Source of the DNA: Streptomyces aculeolatus
GTDB lineage: Bacteria; Actinomycetota; Actinomycetes; Streptomycetales; Streptomycetaceae
Length of the DNA: 64,000 bases
Direction of reading: 5' to 3'
Assembly (NCBI RefSeq): GCF_020400605.1
Contig: NZ_JAINRD010000029.1
Coordinates: forward strand, 1-64,000
In this document: piece by piece, positions 1 to 8,246 of the stretch
How the letters are laid out: each line of letters begins with the position of its first letter
How positions within the stretch are numbered: position 1 is the stretch's first letter
The notes under the pieces: generated by a model
Told to the model about the DNA's origin: nothing
Databases searched by the model: none
What the model saw: the letters and a program-made list of their open reading frames with translations, nothing else
Program-made: the position numbers and the translations under genes

Positions 1-163
1 TTGGCCACGACGGAGGACCTCCAGCAGACGGCGGGCGCGAGGGCTCGGGCAGGAACGCTGGGAAGTCTAGGACGGACCACTGACACCGCCGGCCCCGGCC
101 GTACCGAAGGCGGCCCTCCCCTTTAGCACCGGTTTACCGTCCCACGTGGCAGAATCACGCCCG

Positions 164-835
164 ATGGAACATGCGGCCGTAACGATCAGGGTGATGCGCG
201 CGGCGGTCTTCACCGCGCTGTGCATCAGCCTGTCCGCGGGCGCCCACGTGCTCCTCTCCGCCAACCCCCTGCCGCTCGGCATGCTCGCCGCGCTCTCCGC
301 CGGCGTCTTCGTCGTGGCCTACCTCCTCGCCGGCCGCCGCGAGCGCGGCTACTGGAGCATCGCGGCCCTCCTCGTGCCCCTGGAGCTGGCGGCCGACACC
401 GTCTTCACCACCGGCCAGCACACCTGCTACGGCCAGTCCGGCGGCCCCGTCGCCGGCTCCATGCGCTCCCTGGGGCTCGACCTCCTCTGCTCCGGCGAGT
501 TCGGCACCCCCCTCGCCCGGATGACCACCCGCGGCGAGGCGCTGGCGGGCACCGCGGCCAGCCCGTGGCTGCTGCTCGCCGCCCACGTCGGCCTGGGCCT
601 GGTCGCCGCCGCCTGGCTGCGCCGCGGCGAGGCGGCGCTGGCCGGGCTGCTGCGCGCCGCCGCGGCCGTCGCCTTCCGGCCGCTGCTGCTGGCCGTCGCG
701 ATCATCACCGTCGCCCCGGTACGGAGCACGGGCCGCCCCGGCCGCCGGTGGGACCGCACCCGCGCCCTCCGCCCGCAGCCGCACCTGCTGCACTCGGTCC
801 TGCGGCGTGGCCCGCCGTGCCCGGCCGCTGCCTGA
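164..835 (+). CDS. Polytopic membrane protein with a Cys pair, unknown function
   Basis: I do not recognise a named family. The protein (about 223 aa) has roughly five hydrophobic segments, at about residues 11-32, 36-55, 66-83, 135-150 and 170-187. The loop between the third and fourth carries two cysteines (in HTCYG and LLCSG). The C-terminus ends in a basic, proline-rich tail containing RRGPP. The next gene encodes a DsbA-like thiol protein, so the Cys pair may matter for function, but that is inference. The start is uncertain: GTG at 146, ATG at 164 and ATG at 194 are all in frame without a good ribosome binding site. I prefer ATG 164 because a -10-like CAGAAT lies 8 nt before it. The basic tail reads like an out-of-frame GC-rich stretch, but its RRGPP end looks familiar from related actinobacterial proteins, so I do not call a frameshift. 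Confidence 0.7.
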   Translation: MEHAAVTIRVMRAAVFTALCISLSAGAHVLLSANPLPLGMLAALSAGVFVVAYLLAGRRERGYWSIAALLVPLELAADTVFTTGQHTCYGQSGGPVAGSMRSLGLDLLCSGEFGTPLARMTTRGEALAGTAASPWLLLAAHVGLGLVAAAWLRRGEAALAGLLRAAAAVAFRPLLLAVAIITVAPVRSTGRPGRRWDRTRALRPQPHLLHSVLRRGPPCPAAA

Positions 836-897
836 TCCGGCAGCCCGGCCGAAGAAGCACGCAGACAGCCACACCGACCACACGAGGACCTCCCACC

Positions 898-1689
898 ATG
901 AGCAAGCGAAACAGCCAGGAAGCCAAGCGGGCCGCGCGCGAGCGGCTGCGCATCGAGCGCGAGAAGCAGGCCAAGAAGGAGAAGGTGCGCCGGCAGCTCT
1001 TCGTCGGCGGCGCCGTCGTCGGCCTGCTGGCCGTCGTCGGCGGCATCGCCTTCGCCGTCAGCGCCCTCGGGGGCGACGACGGCAGCGACAAGGACTGGAG
1101 CGCGGCCAAGAGCGCCAAGCTCGTCCAGCCGGCGAACGCCGAGGGCGAGAAGGGCACCACCGTCGTGCTCGGCGGCAAGGACGCCGAGAAGACCGTCGAC
1201 GTCTACGAGGACCTGCGCTGCCCCGCCTGCGCGCAGTTCGAGCAGCAGCTGGGCGAGCGGGTCAAGAAGGGCGCCGAGGCCGACAAGTACCAGCTCCGCG
1301 TCCACCTCGGTGCGATCATCGACGGCAACTTCGGCGGCAACGGCTCCAAGAACGCCGCCAGCGCCCTGGGGGCAGCCCTGGACGTGAGCACCGAGGCGTT
1401 CAAGGAGTACCACGGGCTGCTCTACTCGGCCGAGCACCACCCGGCCGAGAGCGAGGACAAGTTCGCCGACAACGAGTACCTGCTGGACGTCGCCAAGAAC
1501 GTCGACGAGCTGAAGGGCAACAAGCAGTTCCAGAAGGACGTCAACAAGGGCACCTTCGACAAGTGGGCCCTTGAGATGATCGCCAGCTTCGACGACGCCG
1601 GCATCGAGGGCACCCCGACGGTCAAGATCGACGGCAAGAAGATCGAGACCAACCTGCTCCCGACCGAGCTGGAGAAGCTGGGCGCGTAG
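898..1689 (+). CDS. DsbA-like membrane-anchored thiol:disulfide protein
   Basis: This is a 263-aa protein of the DsbA/thioredoxin-4 family. A highly charged cytoplasmic N-terminus (residues 1-32, Lys/Arg/Glu rich) precedes one membrane segment at about 33-57. A thioredoxin-fold domain outside the membrane follows, with the redox motif C108-P-A-C111 and the cis-Pro loop GTPTV near the C-terminus. By family knowledge such proteins oxidise or isomerise disulfides in exported proteins. The ATG at 898 has GAGGA at 884-888, nine bases upstream. It sits 62 bp after the preceding membrane-protein gene and may be cotranscribed with it. The membrane anchor and the CPAC motif are seen directly; the reaction direction is not determinable from sequence. 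Confidence 0.9.
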   Translation: MSKRNSQEAKRAARERLRIEREKQAKKEKVRRQLFVGGAVVGLLAVVGGIAFAVSALGGDDGSDKDWSAAKSAKLVQPANAEGEKGTTVVLGGKDAEKTVDVYEDLRCPACAQFEQQLGERVKKGAEADKYQLRVHLGAIIDGNFGGNGSKNAASALGAALDVSTEAFKEYHGLLYSAEHHPAESEDKFADNEYLLDVAKNVDELKGNKQFQKDVNKGTFDKWALEMIASFDDAGIEGTPTVKIDGKKIETNLLPTELEKLGA

Positions 1690-1707
1690 GAACGCCCGCT
1701 CCCCGCG

Positions 1708-2301
1708 TCACGTGCCGGGGGCTGCGTCCAGCTCCGCCACGAACGCATCCGCCACCCGCCAGGCGGACTGCGCCGCCTCCGCGTCGTAGTCCGCCAGGCC
1801 GGGATCGGTGAACAGGTGCCCGGCGCCCGGGTACCGGAAGACCTCCACGTCGGCGCCGGCCCGGCCCATCCGCAGGTACCAGGCCGTCTGCCAGTCGTGC
1901 GTCTCGTACGGGTCGGGGTCGGCCACGTGCAGCTGCACCGGAAGCTCGCCGGAGGCGGCCGCGGCCCCGTCGGCGACGTCGGACGTGCCGTGCATCAGCA
2001 GCAGCCCCCGCGCGTGCTCGTCGGCGAGCGCCAGGTTCTGCGCCAGCGCGCCGCCGAGCGACAGGCCCGCGTACAGCACCCCGCCGGCCGAGTGCGGCGC
2101 CGCGGCCTTCACGGCCCGCGCCAGCAGCTCGTCCGTGCCGATCTCGTCCCTGACCTCTCTGCCTTCCTCCTCCGTCGCGGGCGTGCGGCCGTCGTAGAGG
2201 TCGGGTACGACCACCTCGTGCCCGGCGGCGCGCCAGCGCTCCGCCGTGGCGTGCACGGCCGGACGCACTCCGTACATGGAGTGGAAAAGCAGAATCGTCA
2301 T
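1708..2301 (-). CDS. Dienelactone hydrolase family protein
   Basis: A 197-aa alpha/beta hydrolase of the dienelactone hydrolase family. The nucleophile elbow is G-L-S81-L-G-G, so the nucleophile is Ser where classical DLH enzymes have Cys. The acid and base probably lie in the ADPDPYE segment and in GAGHLF near residue 165. Size is slightly below the usual 220-240 aa. No signal peptide is visible, so it should be cytosolic. The substrate cannot be inferred; most actinobacterial members of this subgroup are uncharacterised hydrolases rather than true chlorocatechol enzymes. It is divergent from the mechanosensitive channel gene across a 52-bp gap and convergent with the DsbA-like gene. Confidence 0.85.
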   Translation of the reverse strand: MTILLFHSMYGVRPAVHATAERWRAAGHEVVVPDLYDGRTPATEEEGREVRDEIGTDELLARAVKAAAPHSAGGVLYAGLSLGGALAQNLALADEHARGLLLMHGTSDVADGAAAASGELPVQLHVADPDPYETHDWQTAWYLRMGRAGADVEVFRYPGAGHLFTDPGLADYDAEAAQSAWRVADAFVAELDAAPGT

Positions 2302-2353
2302 GCGCCCATCGTGGCAGATACGGTCGGGAGATCCGCGTTCGAAGGAGGCTCAC

Positions 2354-3433
2354 GTGTCCACCGAGGATGTGCTCCGGCCCGTCCTGGTCATCGGCGGCGC
2401 CGTCGCCGTCACCGCGCTCGCCGGAGTCGTGGTCGACCTGCTGCTCCGCCGTGCCGATGCCCGGCACCCCGAGACCCCGATATGGGGGCTGCTGCGCAGT
2501 TGCCGGGTGCCCCTCCAGCTCGCCATCCTGACGTCGATCCTGCTGGGCACGTACGAGCGGGCCGACCTGGCCCACGGCGACGACACCCGGACGGCCGTCA
2601 CGCGCGTCCTGACGCTGCTGCTGATCGCGTCCGTGGCCTGGCTGCTGACCAAGGTGGTCGCGGCGGCCGTGGAGCTGACGTACCACCGCTACCGGACCAA
2701 GGCGCGGGACTCGGCCCGCCGCAGACGGGTGCGTACGCAGCTCACGCTGATCCAGCGCGTGGTGGTGTTCGTCATCTGCACGGTCGCGGTGGCCGCCATG
2801 CTGCTGACGTTCCCGCAGATGCGGGCGGTGGGCACCTCGATGCTCGCGTCCGCCGGCGTCATCGGCATCATCGCGGGCATCGCCGCCCAGTCCACGCTGG
2901 GCAACCTCTTCGCGGGGCTGCAGATCGCCTTCGGCGACCTGGTGCGCATCGGCGACACGGTCGTCGTCGAGGGCGAGTGGGGGACGGTCGAGGAGATCAC
3001 GCTGACGTTCCTGACGGTGAAGACCTGGGACGAGCGCCGCATCACCATCCCCGTGTCGTACTTCACCAGCCAGCCCTTCGAGAACTGGTCGCGCGGCGGC
3101 GCCGAGCTGACCGGCACGGTCTACTTCCACCTGGACCACACCGCGCCCGTGCGGGCGCTGCGCGAGCGGCTGCACGAGGTGCTGCTCGGCTGCGCGCACT
3201 GGGACGGGCGCGGCTGGAGCCTGGTGGTCACGGACACCACGCCGACGACGATGCAGGTGCGGGCGCTGGCCACCGCGCGGGACGCGGACGCGCTGTGGGA
3301 CCTGCGCTGCCTGGTGCGCGAGGAGCTGATCACCTGGCTGCGGGAGAAGCACCCCCACGCGCTGCCGAAGGTGATGACGGCGCAGGCGCCCCTAGACCGC
3401 GCCGCGGAGCGTCCGGACGTCGAGGTGCCGTAG
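2354..3433 (+). CDS. MscS-family mechanosensitive ion channel
   Basis: A 359-aa small-conductance mechanosensitive channel homologue. Hydrophobic segments lie at about residues 7-25, 50-70, 85-105 and 130-155, followed by the pore-lining helix (ASAGVIGIIAGIAAQST, about 172-190) and the beta domain (LFAGLQIAFGDLVRIGDTV, about 192-212) that is the strongest MscS signature. The soluble C-terminal vestibule runs to the end. These channels release solutes during osmotic downshock. The start is GTG at 2354, chosen because AAGGAGG lies at 2342-2348, five bases before it. The longer in-frame reading from 2246 overlaps the divergent hydrolase gene and lacks a ribosome binding site. The last 42 bases overlap the 3' end of the convergent antiporter gene. 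Confidence 0.92.
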   Translation: MSTEDVLRPVLVIGGAVAVTALAGVVVDLLLRRADARHPETPIWGLLRSCRVPLQLAILTSILLGTYERADLAHGDDTRTAVTRVLTLLLIASVAWLLTKVVAAAVELTYHRYRTKARDSARRRRVRTQLTLIQRVVVFVICTVAVAAMLLTFPQMRAVGTSMLASAGVIGIIAGIAAQSTLGNLFAGLQIAFGDLVRIGDTVVVEGEWGTVEEITLTFLTVKTWDERRITIPVSYFTSQPFENWSRGGAELTGTVYFHLDHTAPVRALRERLHEVLLGCAHWDGRGWSLVVTDTTPTTMQVRALATARDADALWDLRCLVREELITWLREKHPHALPKVMTAQAPLDRAAERPDVEVP

Positions 3434-4990
3434 GACGCGGTCGACGATCTCCGGGTCGTAGCCCTCGCTGCGGGCGGCGAGCAGCTCGTGCCGGGCGGCG
3501 GACAGCAGCTCCCCGGTGATCTTCCGGCCGGTGCGCATCCGCTCCAGCCGCTGGGCGTGCGCCTCGCGGCGGTCCTCGTCCACGAGGTCGGGGTAGAGCC
3601 GGGTGGCAATGCCGTACGCGGCCCGCTGCAGCTGCTCCGCCATCTCCTCCGGCAGCTCCTGCACCTGCTCGATCTCCGCCAGCCGGGCCCGTGCCGCCTT
3701 CGCGGCGCGCAGCGCGAGCTGCCGTTCGAGCTGCCGCTCCGCCTCGGTGTCGGCGCCCACGTCGAGCCGGCGGACCAGCCAGGGCAGCGTCAGGCCCTGG
3801 CAGAGGAGGGTGGCCAGGACCACGGCGAAGGCGATGAACAGCAGATCGCTGCGGTGCGGGAACGGGCCGCCGCCGTCCACGGAGACCGGGATGGCGAGCA
3901 CCAGCGCCACCGAGGCCACGCCGCGCATCCCCGACCACCACATGACGACGGTCTCCCGCCACGTCGTGGGGATCTCCTCCTCCTCGTCCGGGTGCCCGCC
4001 GCGCTGGTGCAGCCGCTGCGCCAGCGCGGCGGCCGGCAGCAGCCACAGCAGCCGTACGCCGACGACCACGCCCACGACGGCGGCCGCCGCGCCCACCAGC
4101 GCCCCGTCGAAGTCCCCGGAGGCCACGACGGTGTGCAGCTCCAGGCCGATCAGGCCGAAGGCGATGCCGGTGACGAGGGTGTCCACGACGTCCCAGAAGC
4201 TGCGCTCGGCGAGCCGGCCGAGGACGTCGTCGGGGTCCGTGGCGTACTCCGACAGGTACAGCGCGGTCACCAGGACCGCCAGCACCCCGGAGCCCTTGAA
4301 CTCGTCGGCCAGCACGTACGCGGCGAACGGCACCAGCAGCGTGAGGCCGATCTTGAGCGTGGGGTCGTCGAGCAGCCGCATCAGCCGCTCCGCGGCCCAG
4401 CCGAGGGCGAAGCCGACGGCGAGCGCGACGACGGTGGACATCGCCAGCAGCCCCGCGGCGCCGGCGACCGAGAAGGTGCCGGAGACGGTCGCTGCGATGG
4501 CCACGTGGTACAGCACGATCGCCGTGACGTCGTTGAACAGCCCCTCGCCCTCCAGGATCGACACCAGCCGCCGCGGCAGCCCCAGCGACCCGGCGATCGA
4601 CGTGGCGGCGATCGGGTCGGGCGGCGCCACCAGCGCGCCCAGCGCCACGGCGGCGGCCAGCGGCAGCCCGGGGACGACGGCGTGCACGGTCGCGGCGACG
4701 GCGGCGGTGGTGACGAAGACGAGCGCGACGGCGAGCAGCAGGATGGGCCGTACGTTGGCGGCGAACTGCCGCCAGGAGGTGCGCTGCACGGCCGCGTAGA
4801 GCAGCGGTGGCAGCACCAGGGGCAGGATGAAGTCGGGCGGGATCTCGACGTTCGGCACGAAGGGCAGCAGCGCCAGCACGCCGCCGAGCACCGTCATCAG
4901 CACCGGCGCCGGCAGCCCGAACCGCTGCCCGACGGGGATGGTGACCAGGGCGCCGAGCACCAGGGTCAGCAGCAGCGTGAGCTGGTCCAT
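3392..4990 (-). CDS. CPA1-type Na+/H+ antiporter (NhaP/YjcE-like)
   Basis: A 532-aa cation:proton antiporter. About 12 membrane segments occupy residues 1-410, and a cytosolic Arg/Glu-rich tail of about 120 residues follows. The membrane core contains ALVAPPDPIAATSI (about 138-151) and EGEGLFNDVTAIVLY (about 164-178), the conserved ND-containing segment of CPA1 exchangers. Such proteins exchange Na+ (or K+) for H+ at the cytoplasmic membrane. The gene is the last of a minus-strand run (H1-DksA fusion, lspA, rluD, antiporter), starting 22 bp after rluD. Its 3' end overlaps the convergent mscS gene, so the two osmotic-stress genes share terminal DNA. Confidence 0.92.
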   Translation of the reverse strand: MDQLTLLLTLVLGALVTIPVGQRFGLPAPVLMTVLGGVLALLPFVPNVEIPPDFILPLVLPPLLYAAVQRTSWRQFAANVRPILLLAVALVFVTTAAVAATVHAVVPGLPLAAAVALGALVAPPDPIAATSIAGSLGLPRRLVSILEGEGLFNDVTAIVLYHVAIAATVSGTFSVAGAAGLLAMSTVVALAVGFALGWAAERLMRLLDDPTLKIGLTLLVPFAAYVLADEFKGSGVLAVLVTALYLSEYATDPDDVLGRLAERSFWDVVDTLVTGIAFGLIGLELHTVVASGDFDGALVGAAAAVVGVVVGVRLLWLLPAAALAQRLHQRGGHPDEEEEIPTTWRETVVMWWSGMRGVASVALVLAIPVSVDGGGPFPHRSDLLFIAFAVVLATLLCQGLTLPWLVRRLDVGADTEAERQLERQLALRAAKAARARLAEIEQVQELPEEMAEQLQRAAYGIATRLYPDLVDEDRREAHAQRLERMRTGRKITGELLSAARHELLAARSEGYDPEIVDRVLRHLDVRTLRGAV

Positions 4991-5012
4991 GGGCGTCGCG
5001 CCGCCGCGGCCG

Positions 5013-5954
5013 TCAGGCGCTGTCCGCGCGTACGGTGTCGAGCGCCCGCCGCAGATCCTCCGGATAGTCCGACTCGAACTCCACCCACCGGCCGTCCTCG
5101 GGGTGCTCGAAGCCCAGCCGTACGGCGTGCAGCCACTGCCGCTCCAGGCCGAGACGCCTGGCGAGCACGGGGTCGGCGCCGTACGTGAGGTCGCCGACGC
5201 ACGGGTGCCGGTGGGCGGACATGTGCACGCGGATCTGGTGGGTGCGGCCGGTCTCCAGCTTGATGTCGAGCAGGCTGGCGGCGCGGAACGCCTCCACCAG
5301 GTCGTAGTGCGTGACGCTGGGCTTGCCGTCGGCGACGACGGCCCACTTGTAGTCGTGCACGGGGTGGCGGCCCACGGGTGCGTCGATGGTGCCGCTGAGC
5401 GGGTCGGGGTGGCCCTGGACCAGCGCGTGGTAGCGCTTGTCGACCGTACGCTCGCGGAACTGCTGCTTCAGCAGCGTGTACGCGCGCTCCGACTTGGCCA
5501 CCGCCATCAGCCCCGAGGTGCCGACGTCCAGTCGGTGCACCACGCCCTGCCGCTCGGCGGCGCCGGAGGTGGAGATGGCGAAGCCCGCGGCGGCCAGGCC
5601 GCCGACGACCGTGGGGCCGCTCCAGCCCGGGCTGGGGTGGGCGGCGACGCCGACGGGCTTGTCGACGACGACCACGTGGTCGTCGTCGTGGACGACGGTC
5701 ATCCCGGGCACCGGCTCCGCGACGATCCGCACGGGCGCCGGCGGCGCCGGCATCTCGACCTCCAGCCACGCGCCCGCGGTCACCCGGTCCGACTTGCCGG
5801 CCTCCTGCCCGTCGACGAGGACCTTGCCGGCGCCGGCAAGTTCGGCGGCCTTGGTCCTGGAGAACCCGAACATCCGGGCGAGCGCGGCGTCGAGCCGCTC
5901 GCCTTCGAGGCCGTCGGGTACGGGCAGGGTGCGGATCTCGGGCACGGTACTCAC
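5013..5954 (-). CDS. rluD: RluD-type 23S rRNA pseudouridine synthase
   Basis: A 313-aa RluA/RluD-family pseudouridine synthase. It has an N-terminal S4 RNA-binding domain (LDAALARMFGFSRTKAAEL, about residues 18-40) and a catalytic domain with the signature H-R-L-D-V-G-T-S-G (about 141-149) that contains the catalytic Asp. KRYHALVQG and GRTHQIRVH are further family motifs. The length fits RluD. Start is GTG at 5954. It lies 35 bp downstream of lspA on the same strand, an arrangement widely conserved in bacteria. The exact rRNA position modified is inferred from family membership only. Confidence 0.93.
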   Translation of the reverse strand: MSTVPEIRTLPVPDGLEGERLDAALARMFGFSRTKAAELAGAGKVLVDGQEAGKSDRVTAGAWLEVEMPAPPAPVRIVAEPVPGMTVVHDDDHVVVVDKPVGVAAHPSPGWSGPTVVGGLAAAGFAISTSGAAERQGVVHRLDVGTSGLMAVAKSERAYTLLKQQFRERTVDKRYHALVQGHPDPLSGTIDAPVGRHPVHDYKWAVVADGKPSVTHYDLVEAFRAASLLDIKLETGRTHQIRVHMSAHRHPCVGDLTYGADPVLARRLGLERQWLHAVRLGFEHPEDGRWVEFESDYPEDLRRALDTVRADSA

Positions 5955-5989
5955 CCGGGAAGTATCGCAGGCGCGTACGGGCGCCCCGG

Positions 5990-6697
5990 TCAGCCTCGGT
6001 GGACGGTGCCGTCCGGGTCGAGGCCGCGGAAGGAGAGGATCACGATCAGGATGCCGCCGCAGACGATCGCGGAGTCCGCGAGGTTGAACACCGCGAAGTG
6101 CTCGGGGGCGATGAAGTCCACGACGTGGCCCTCGAAGAAGCCCGGGGAGCGGAAGAGGCGGTCGGTGAGGTTGCCGAGGGGGCCGCCGAGCAGCAGGCCG
6201 AGCGCGATGGCCCAGGGCAGGCTGTAGAGCTTGCGCGCGAGCCGGGCGATGACGCCGATGACGATGACCGCGATCAGCGTGAAGATGACCGTCATCGACT
6301 CGCCGATGCCGAACGCCGCGCCTGCGTTGCGGACGACCTGGAAGCGCAGCAGGTCGCCGACGACCTCGACGGAGCGGTTGTCCGGCTCCAGCCGCGAGAC
6401 CACGATCAGCTTCGTGACGAGGTCGAGGGCGTAGACGAGGGCGGCGACGCCGAGGAGCACGCCGATGCGCCTGGGGCCGCTGGGGGCCGCCTCCTGCGCG
6501 CCGTCCCCGGCTTCTTCCGCCGCCGCGGACGCGTCGGCCTCGTCGGTCGCGGCGGCCTCGGGTGCGGCCTTGCCCGCGGTCCCGGCCGGGTCGGCGGTGC
6601 CGGCGTCGGCCACGGCCTTCTCGTCCGCCGCGGAGGCGCCCTCGTCCTCTCGGCGGGGCCCCGTGGCGTCCCCGCTGATCCGCTCCGCCTCTGTCAC
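5990..6697 (-). CDS. lspA: Lipoprotein signal peptidase II
   Basis: Prolipoprotein signal peptidase, a membrane aspartyl protease that cleaves before the lipidated Cys of lipoproteins. The core shows the family motifs RNAGAAFGIG, GGPLGNLTDR (first catalytic Asp) and HVVDFI followed by FNLADSA (second catalytic Asp), with four membrane helices. Unusually, about 75 residues of Ala/Glu/Asp-rich cytoplasmic extension precede the first helix. The start is GTG at 6697 with GGAGGG just upstream; reading further upstream gives Arg-rich junk sequence. Length is 235 aa, longer than the usual 160-200 because of the extension. Gene neighbours (rluD after, ileS before across the DksA-like gene) match the conserved ileS-lspA-rluD context. 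Confidence 0.95.
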   Translation of the reverse strand: MTEAERISGDATGPRREDEGASAADEKAVADAGTADPAGTAGKAAPEAAATDEADASAAAEEAGDGAQEAAPSGPRRIGVLLGVAALVYALDLVTKLIVVSRLEPDNRSVEVVGDLLRFQVVRNAGAAFGIGESMTVIFTLIAVIVIGVIARLARKLYSLPWAIALGLLLGGPLGNLTDRLFRSPGFFEGHVVDFIAPEHFAVFNLADSAIVCGGILIVILSFRGLDPDGTVHRG

Positions 6698-6809
6698 GTG
6701 TGCCCTCCGGTGCGCTGACTGGGGTCGAGAGTACGGCACACCCGTACGAGCCGCCGCACCACAGCCCGCAAGGCCGCCCACCGGCCCCGTCAGCGCCTCC
6801 GGCGGCCCC

Positions 6810-7724
6810 TCAGCGGCGCTCCTGCCGCTGCTTGCACTCCACGCACAGGGTGGCCCGCGGGAAGGCCTGCATCCGCGCCTTGCCGATCGGCTTGCCGCAG
6901 GACTCGCAGCGCCCGTACGTGCCGTCGTCCAGCCGCAGGAGCGCGCGCTCGGTCTGCACCAGCCGCTCCCTGGCGCCCGCGGCGAGCGCCATCTCGTGCT
7001 CGCGCGAGATGTTCTTCGTCCCCGTGTCGGCCTGGTCGTCCCCGGCGCCGCCGCCGGAGTCGCGCATCAGCCCGCTGACTGCCTCCTCGGAGGCGCGGAT
7101 CTCCGAGCGCAGGCTCGCGACCTCGTCCAGCAGGCCCTGGCGGGCCTCCGCGATCTCCTCGGGAGTCCAGGGGTCCTCCCCCGGACGCACGGCCAGCTCC
7201 CCCGGTTCCGCCGGGGCTGCCGTCCCGCCCGCCTCGGCGACCGGGGCCTCCACCACCTGCGTCTTCTTTGCGACCACCGTCTTGGCTCCCGTCTTCTTCC
7301 CCGGAGACGTCCTGGCGGACGTCTTCTTGGCCGCCGCCTTCTTCACCGGCTTTCCCGCCGGGGCGGCGGCCCGTGCCGCGGTCCTGCTCGCGGGCTCGGT
7401 CCTTGCGGCCGGCGCCCTGCGGGCCGCGGCCTTCTTCGCGGGCGGCGACTTCTTCGCGGGGGCGGCGCCGCCGGCCGCCCCCGCGGTCGCCGCCGTCTTC
7501 TTCCCCGCAGCCTGCTTCGCAGCCTGCTTCGTGACCTTCTTCGCAGCCTTCTTCGTGGCCTGCTTCTTCGCCGCCCGCTCCCCCGTGGCCTTCGCGGTGG
7601 CCCGGCCGGCGGCGGCCTTCTTCGCCGGCGGCTTCTTTGCCGCCGTCTTCTTCGCCGCCTTCTTCGCCGTGGTCTTCTTCGCTGTGGACTTCTTCGCCGC
7701 CGGCGCGGTCTTCTTCGCAACCAT
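6810..7724 (-). CDS. Histone-H1-like / DksA-TraR zinc-finger fusion protein
   Basis: A 304-aa two-part protein. Residues 1 to about 165 are an Ala/Lys/Pro-rich disordered tail built from AKKT/AAKK-type repeats, like eukaryotic H1 C-termini and mycobacterial HupB tails. Residues about 175-304 form a TraR/DksA-type domain: a coiled-coil segment (EIAEARQGLLDEVASLRSEI) and a C4 zinc finger (C-E-S-C ... C-V-E-C) at the very end. The expected role is nucleoid binding combined with action on RNA polymerase through the secondary channel. I recall that the S. coelicolor counterpart (SCO2075) was described as a bifunctional histone protein, DdbA. The ATG at 7724 begins MVAKKTAP and has GAAGGGG upstream. 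It is divergent from ileS and may be cotranscribed with lspA, 112 bp downstream. Confidence 0.92.
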   Translation of the reverse strand: MVAKKTAPAAKKSTAKKTTAKKAAKKTAAKKPPAKKAAAGRATAKATGERAAKKQATKKAAKKVTKQAAKQAAGKKTAATAGAAGGAAPAKKSPPAKKAAARRAPAARTEPASRTAARAAAPAGKPVKKAAAKKTSARTSPGKKTGAKTVVAKKTQVVEAPVAEAGGTAAPAEPGELAVRPGEDPWTPEEIAEARQGLLDEVASLRSEIRASEEAVSGLMRDSGGGAGDDQADTGTKNISREHEMALAAGARERLVQTERALLRLDDGTYGRCESCGKPIGKARMQAFPRATLCVECKQRQERR

Positions 7725-7773
7725 GGCCGGGACCCCTTCACATATTGTGATCTTGTTCGCGAACGGTGCCGGA

Positions 7774-7802
7774 ACGATAAATCGACACTGGGTCCGCGGC
7801 AA
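7774..7802 (-). promoter_or_regulatory. Probable vegetative promoter of the H1-DksA gene
   Basis: On the minus strand TTGCCG (7802-7797) is followed after 17 bp by TATCGT (7779-7774), a reasonable HrdB-type -35/-10 pair. It would give a 5' leader of roughly 40 nt. The leader contains the palindrome TTCGCGAA (7756-7763) and the near-palindrome CACAATATGTG just upstream of the ribosome binding site. The assignment is by eye only. Confidence 0.5.
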
Positions 7803-7973
7803 CAGGGCACGCCATGGCTGACCGGTCACAAAACGTTGTGCCCAGCCGTGCGCCGGGTAATCCCGGGCTTCCGCTCGCCTGTCCGGTTTGCCGGCACTGG
7901 GCCGAACGGCCCAGCGGCCCGCGCCGCGGAAACCCGGTCGGCGGCGCGTACCCCGGGGCCGTACACTGTCGGC

Positions 7974-8246
7974 AGCGACAGGTGTGGATGGGGACGAGTA
8001 CCTCCGTACGCAGCCGAGGAGCGACCCGGGGACGGTGCGAGCCCGGGCGGCGTGCACGGAGCGAAGATCACCCCGGAGCCGCCGGAGGAAAGCCCCCGGG
8101 CGAGTAGAACCGGCAGCGCTGCCCCAATGAGGGGGCGGTGGGCGTGCGGCGCGCGCTCCGCCGCCAAGGAGGGTGGTACCGCGGGAGCCCCGGCTCTCGT
8201 CCCTCCGGTTCGGCCGTCAGCACGCCAGCCGGAGGAAGAGTCCCCG
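7974..8246 (+). promoter_or_regulatory. T-box riboswitch upstream of ileS (translational type)
   Basis: The leader carries the T-box AGGGTGGTACCGCG at 8170-8183, whose TGGT (8174-8177) pairs with the tRNA 3' end. A stem I region starts near 7985 (GATGGGGACGAGTACC), and a candidate specifier codon ATC (Ile) sits at 8067-8069 within GCGAAGATCACC. Control looks translational: CCTCCGG at 8202-8208 is complementary to CCGGAGG at 8229-8235, which contains the ileS ribosome binding site, so uncharged tRNA-Ile would free the site. No terminator poly-T is present. A -10-like TACACT at 7962-7967 suggests transcription starts near 7974; the 5' boundary is estimated. Translational ileS T-boxes are known in actinobacteria. 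Confidence 0.92.

Noticed and set aside
1..163. End of a preceding gene at the left edge
   Set aside because: Short open frames are present in the first 120 bases, but none resembles a known C-terminus; I see only intergenic sequence with no assignable promoter.
220..897. Frameshift in the first membrane protein gene, with fusion to the DsbA-like gene
   Set aside because: The downstream gene has its own ribosome binding site and start, and the membrane protein's basic C-terminal end (RRGPP) looks like a genuine terminus.
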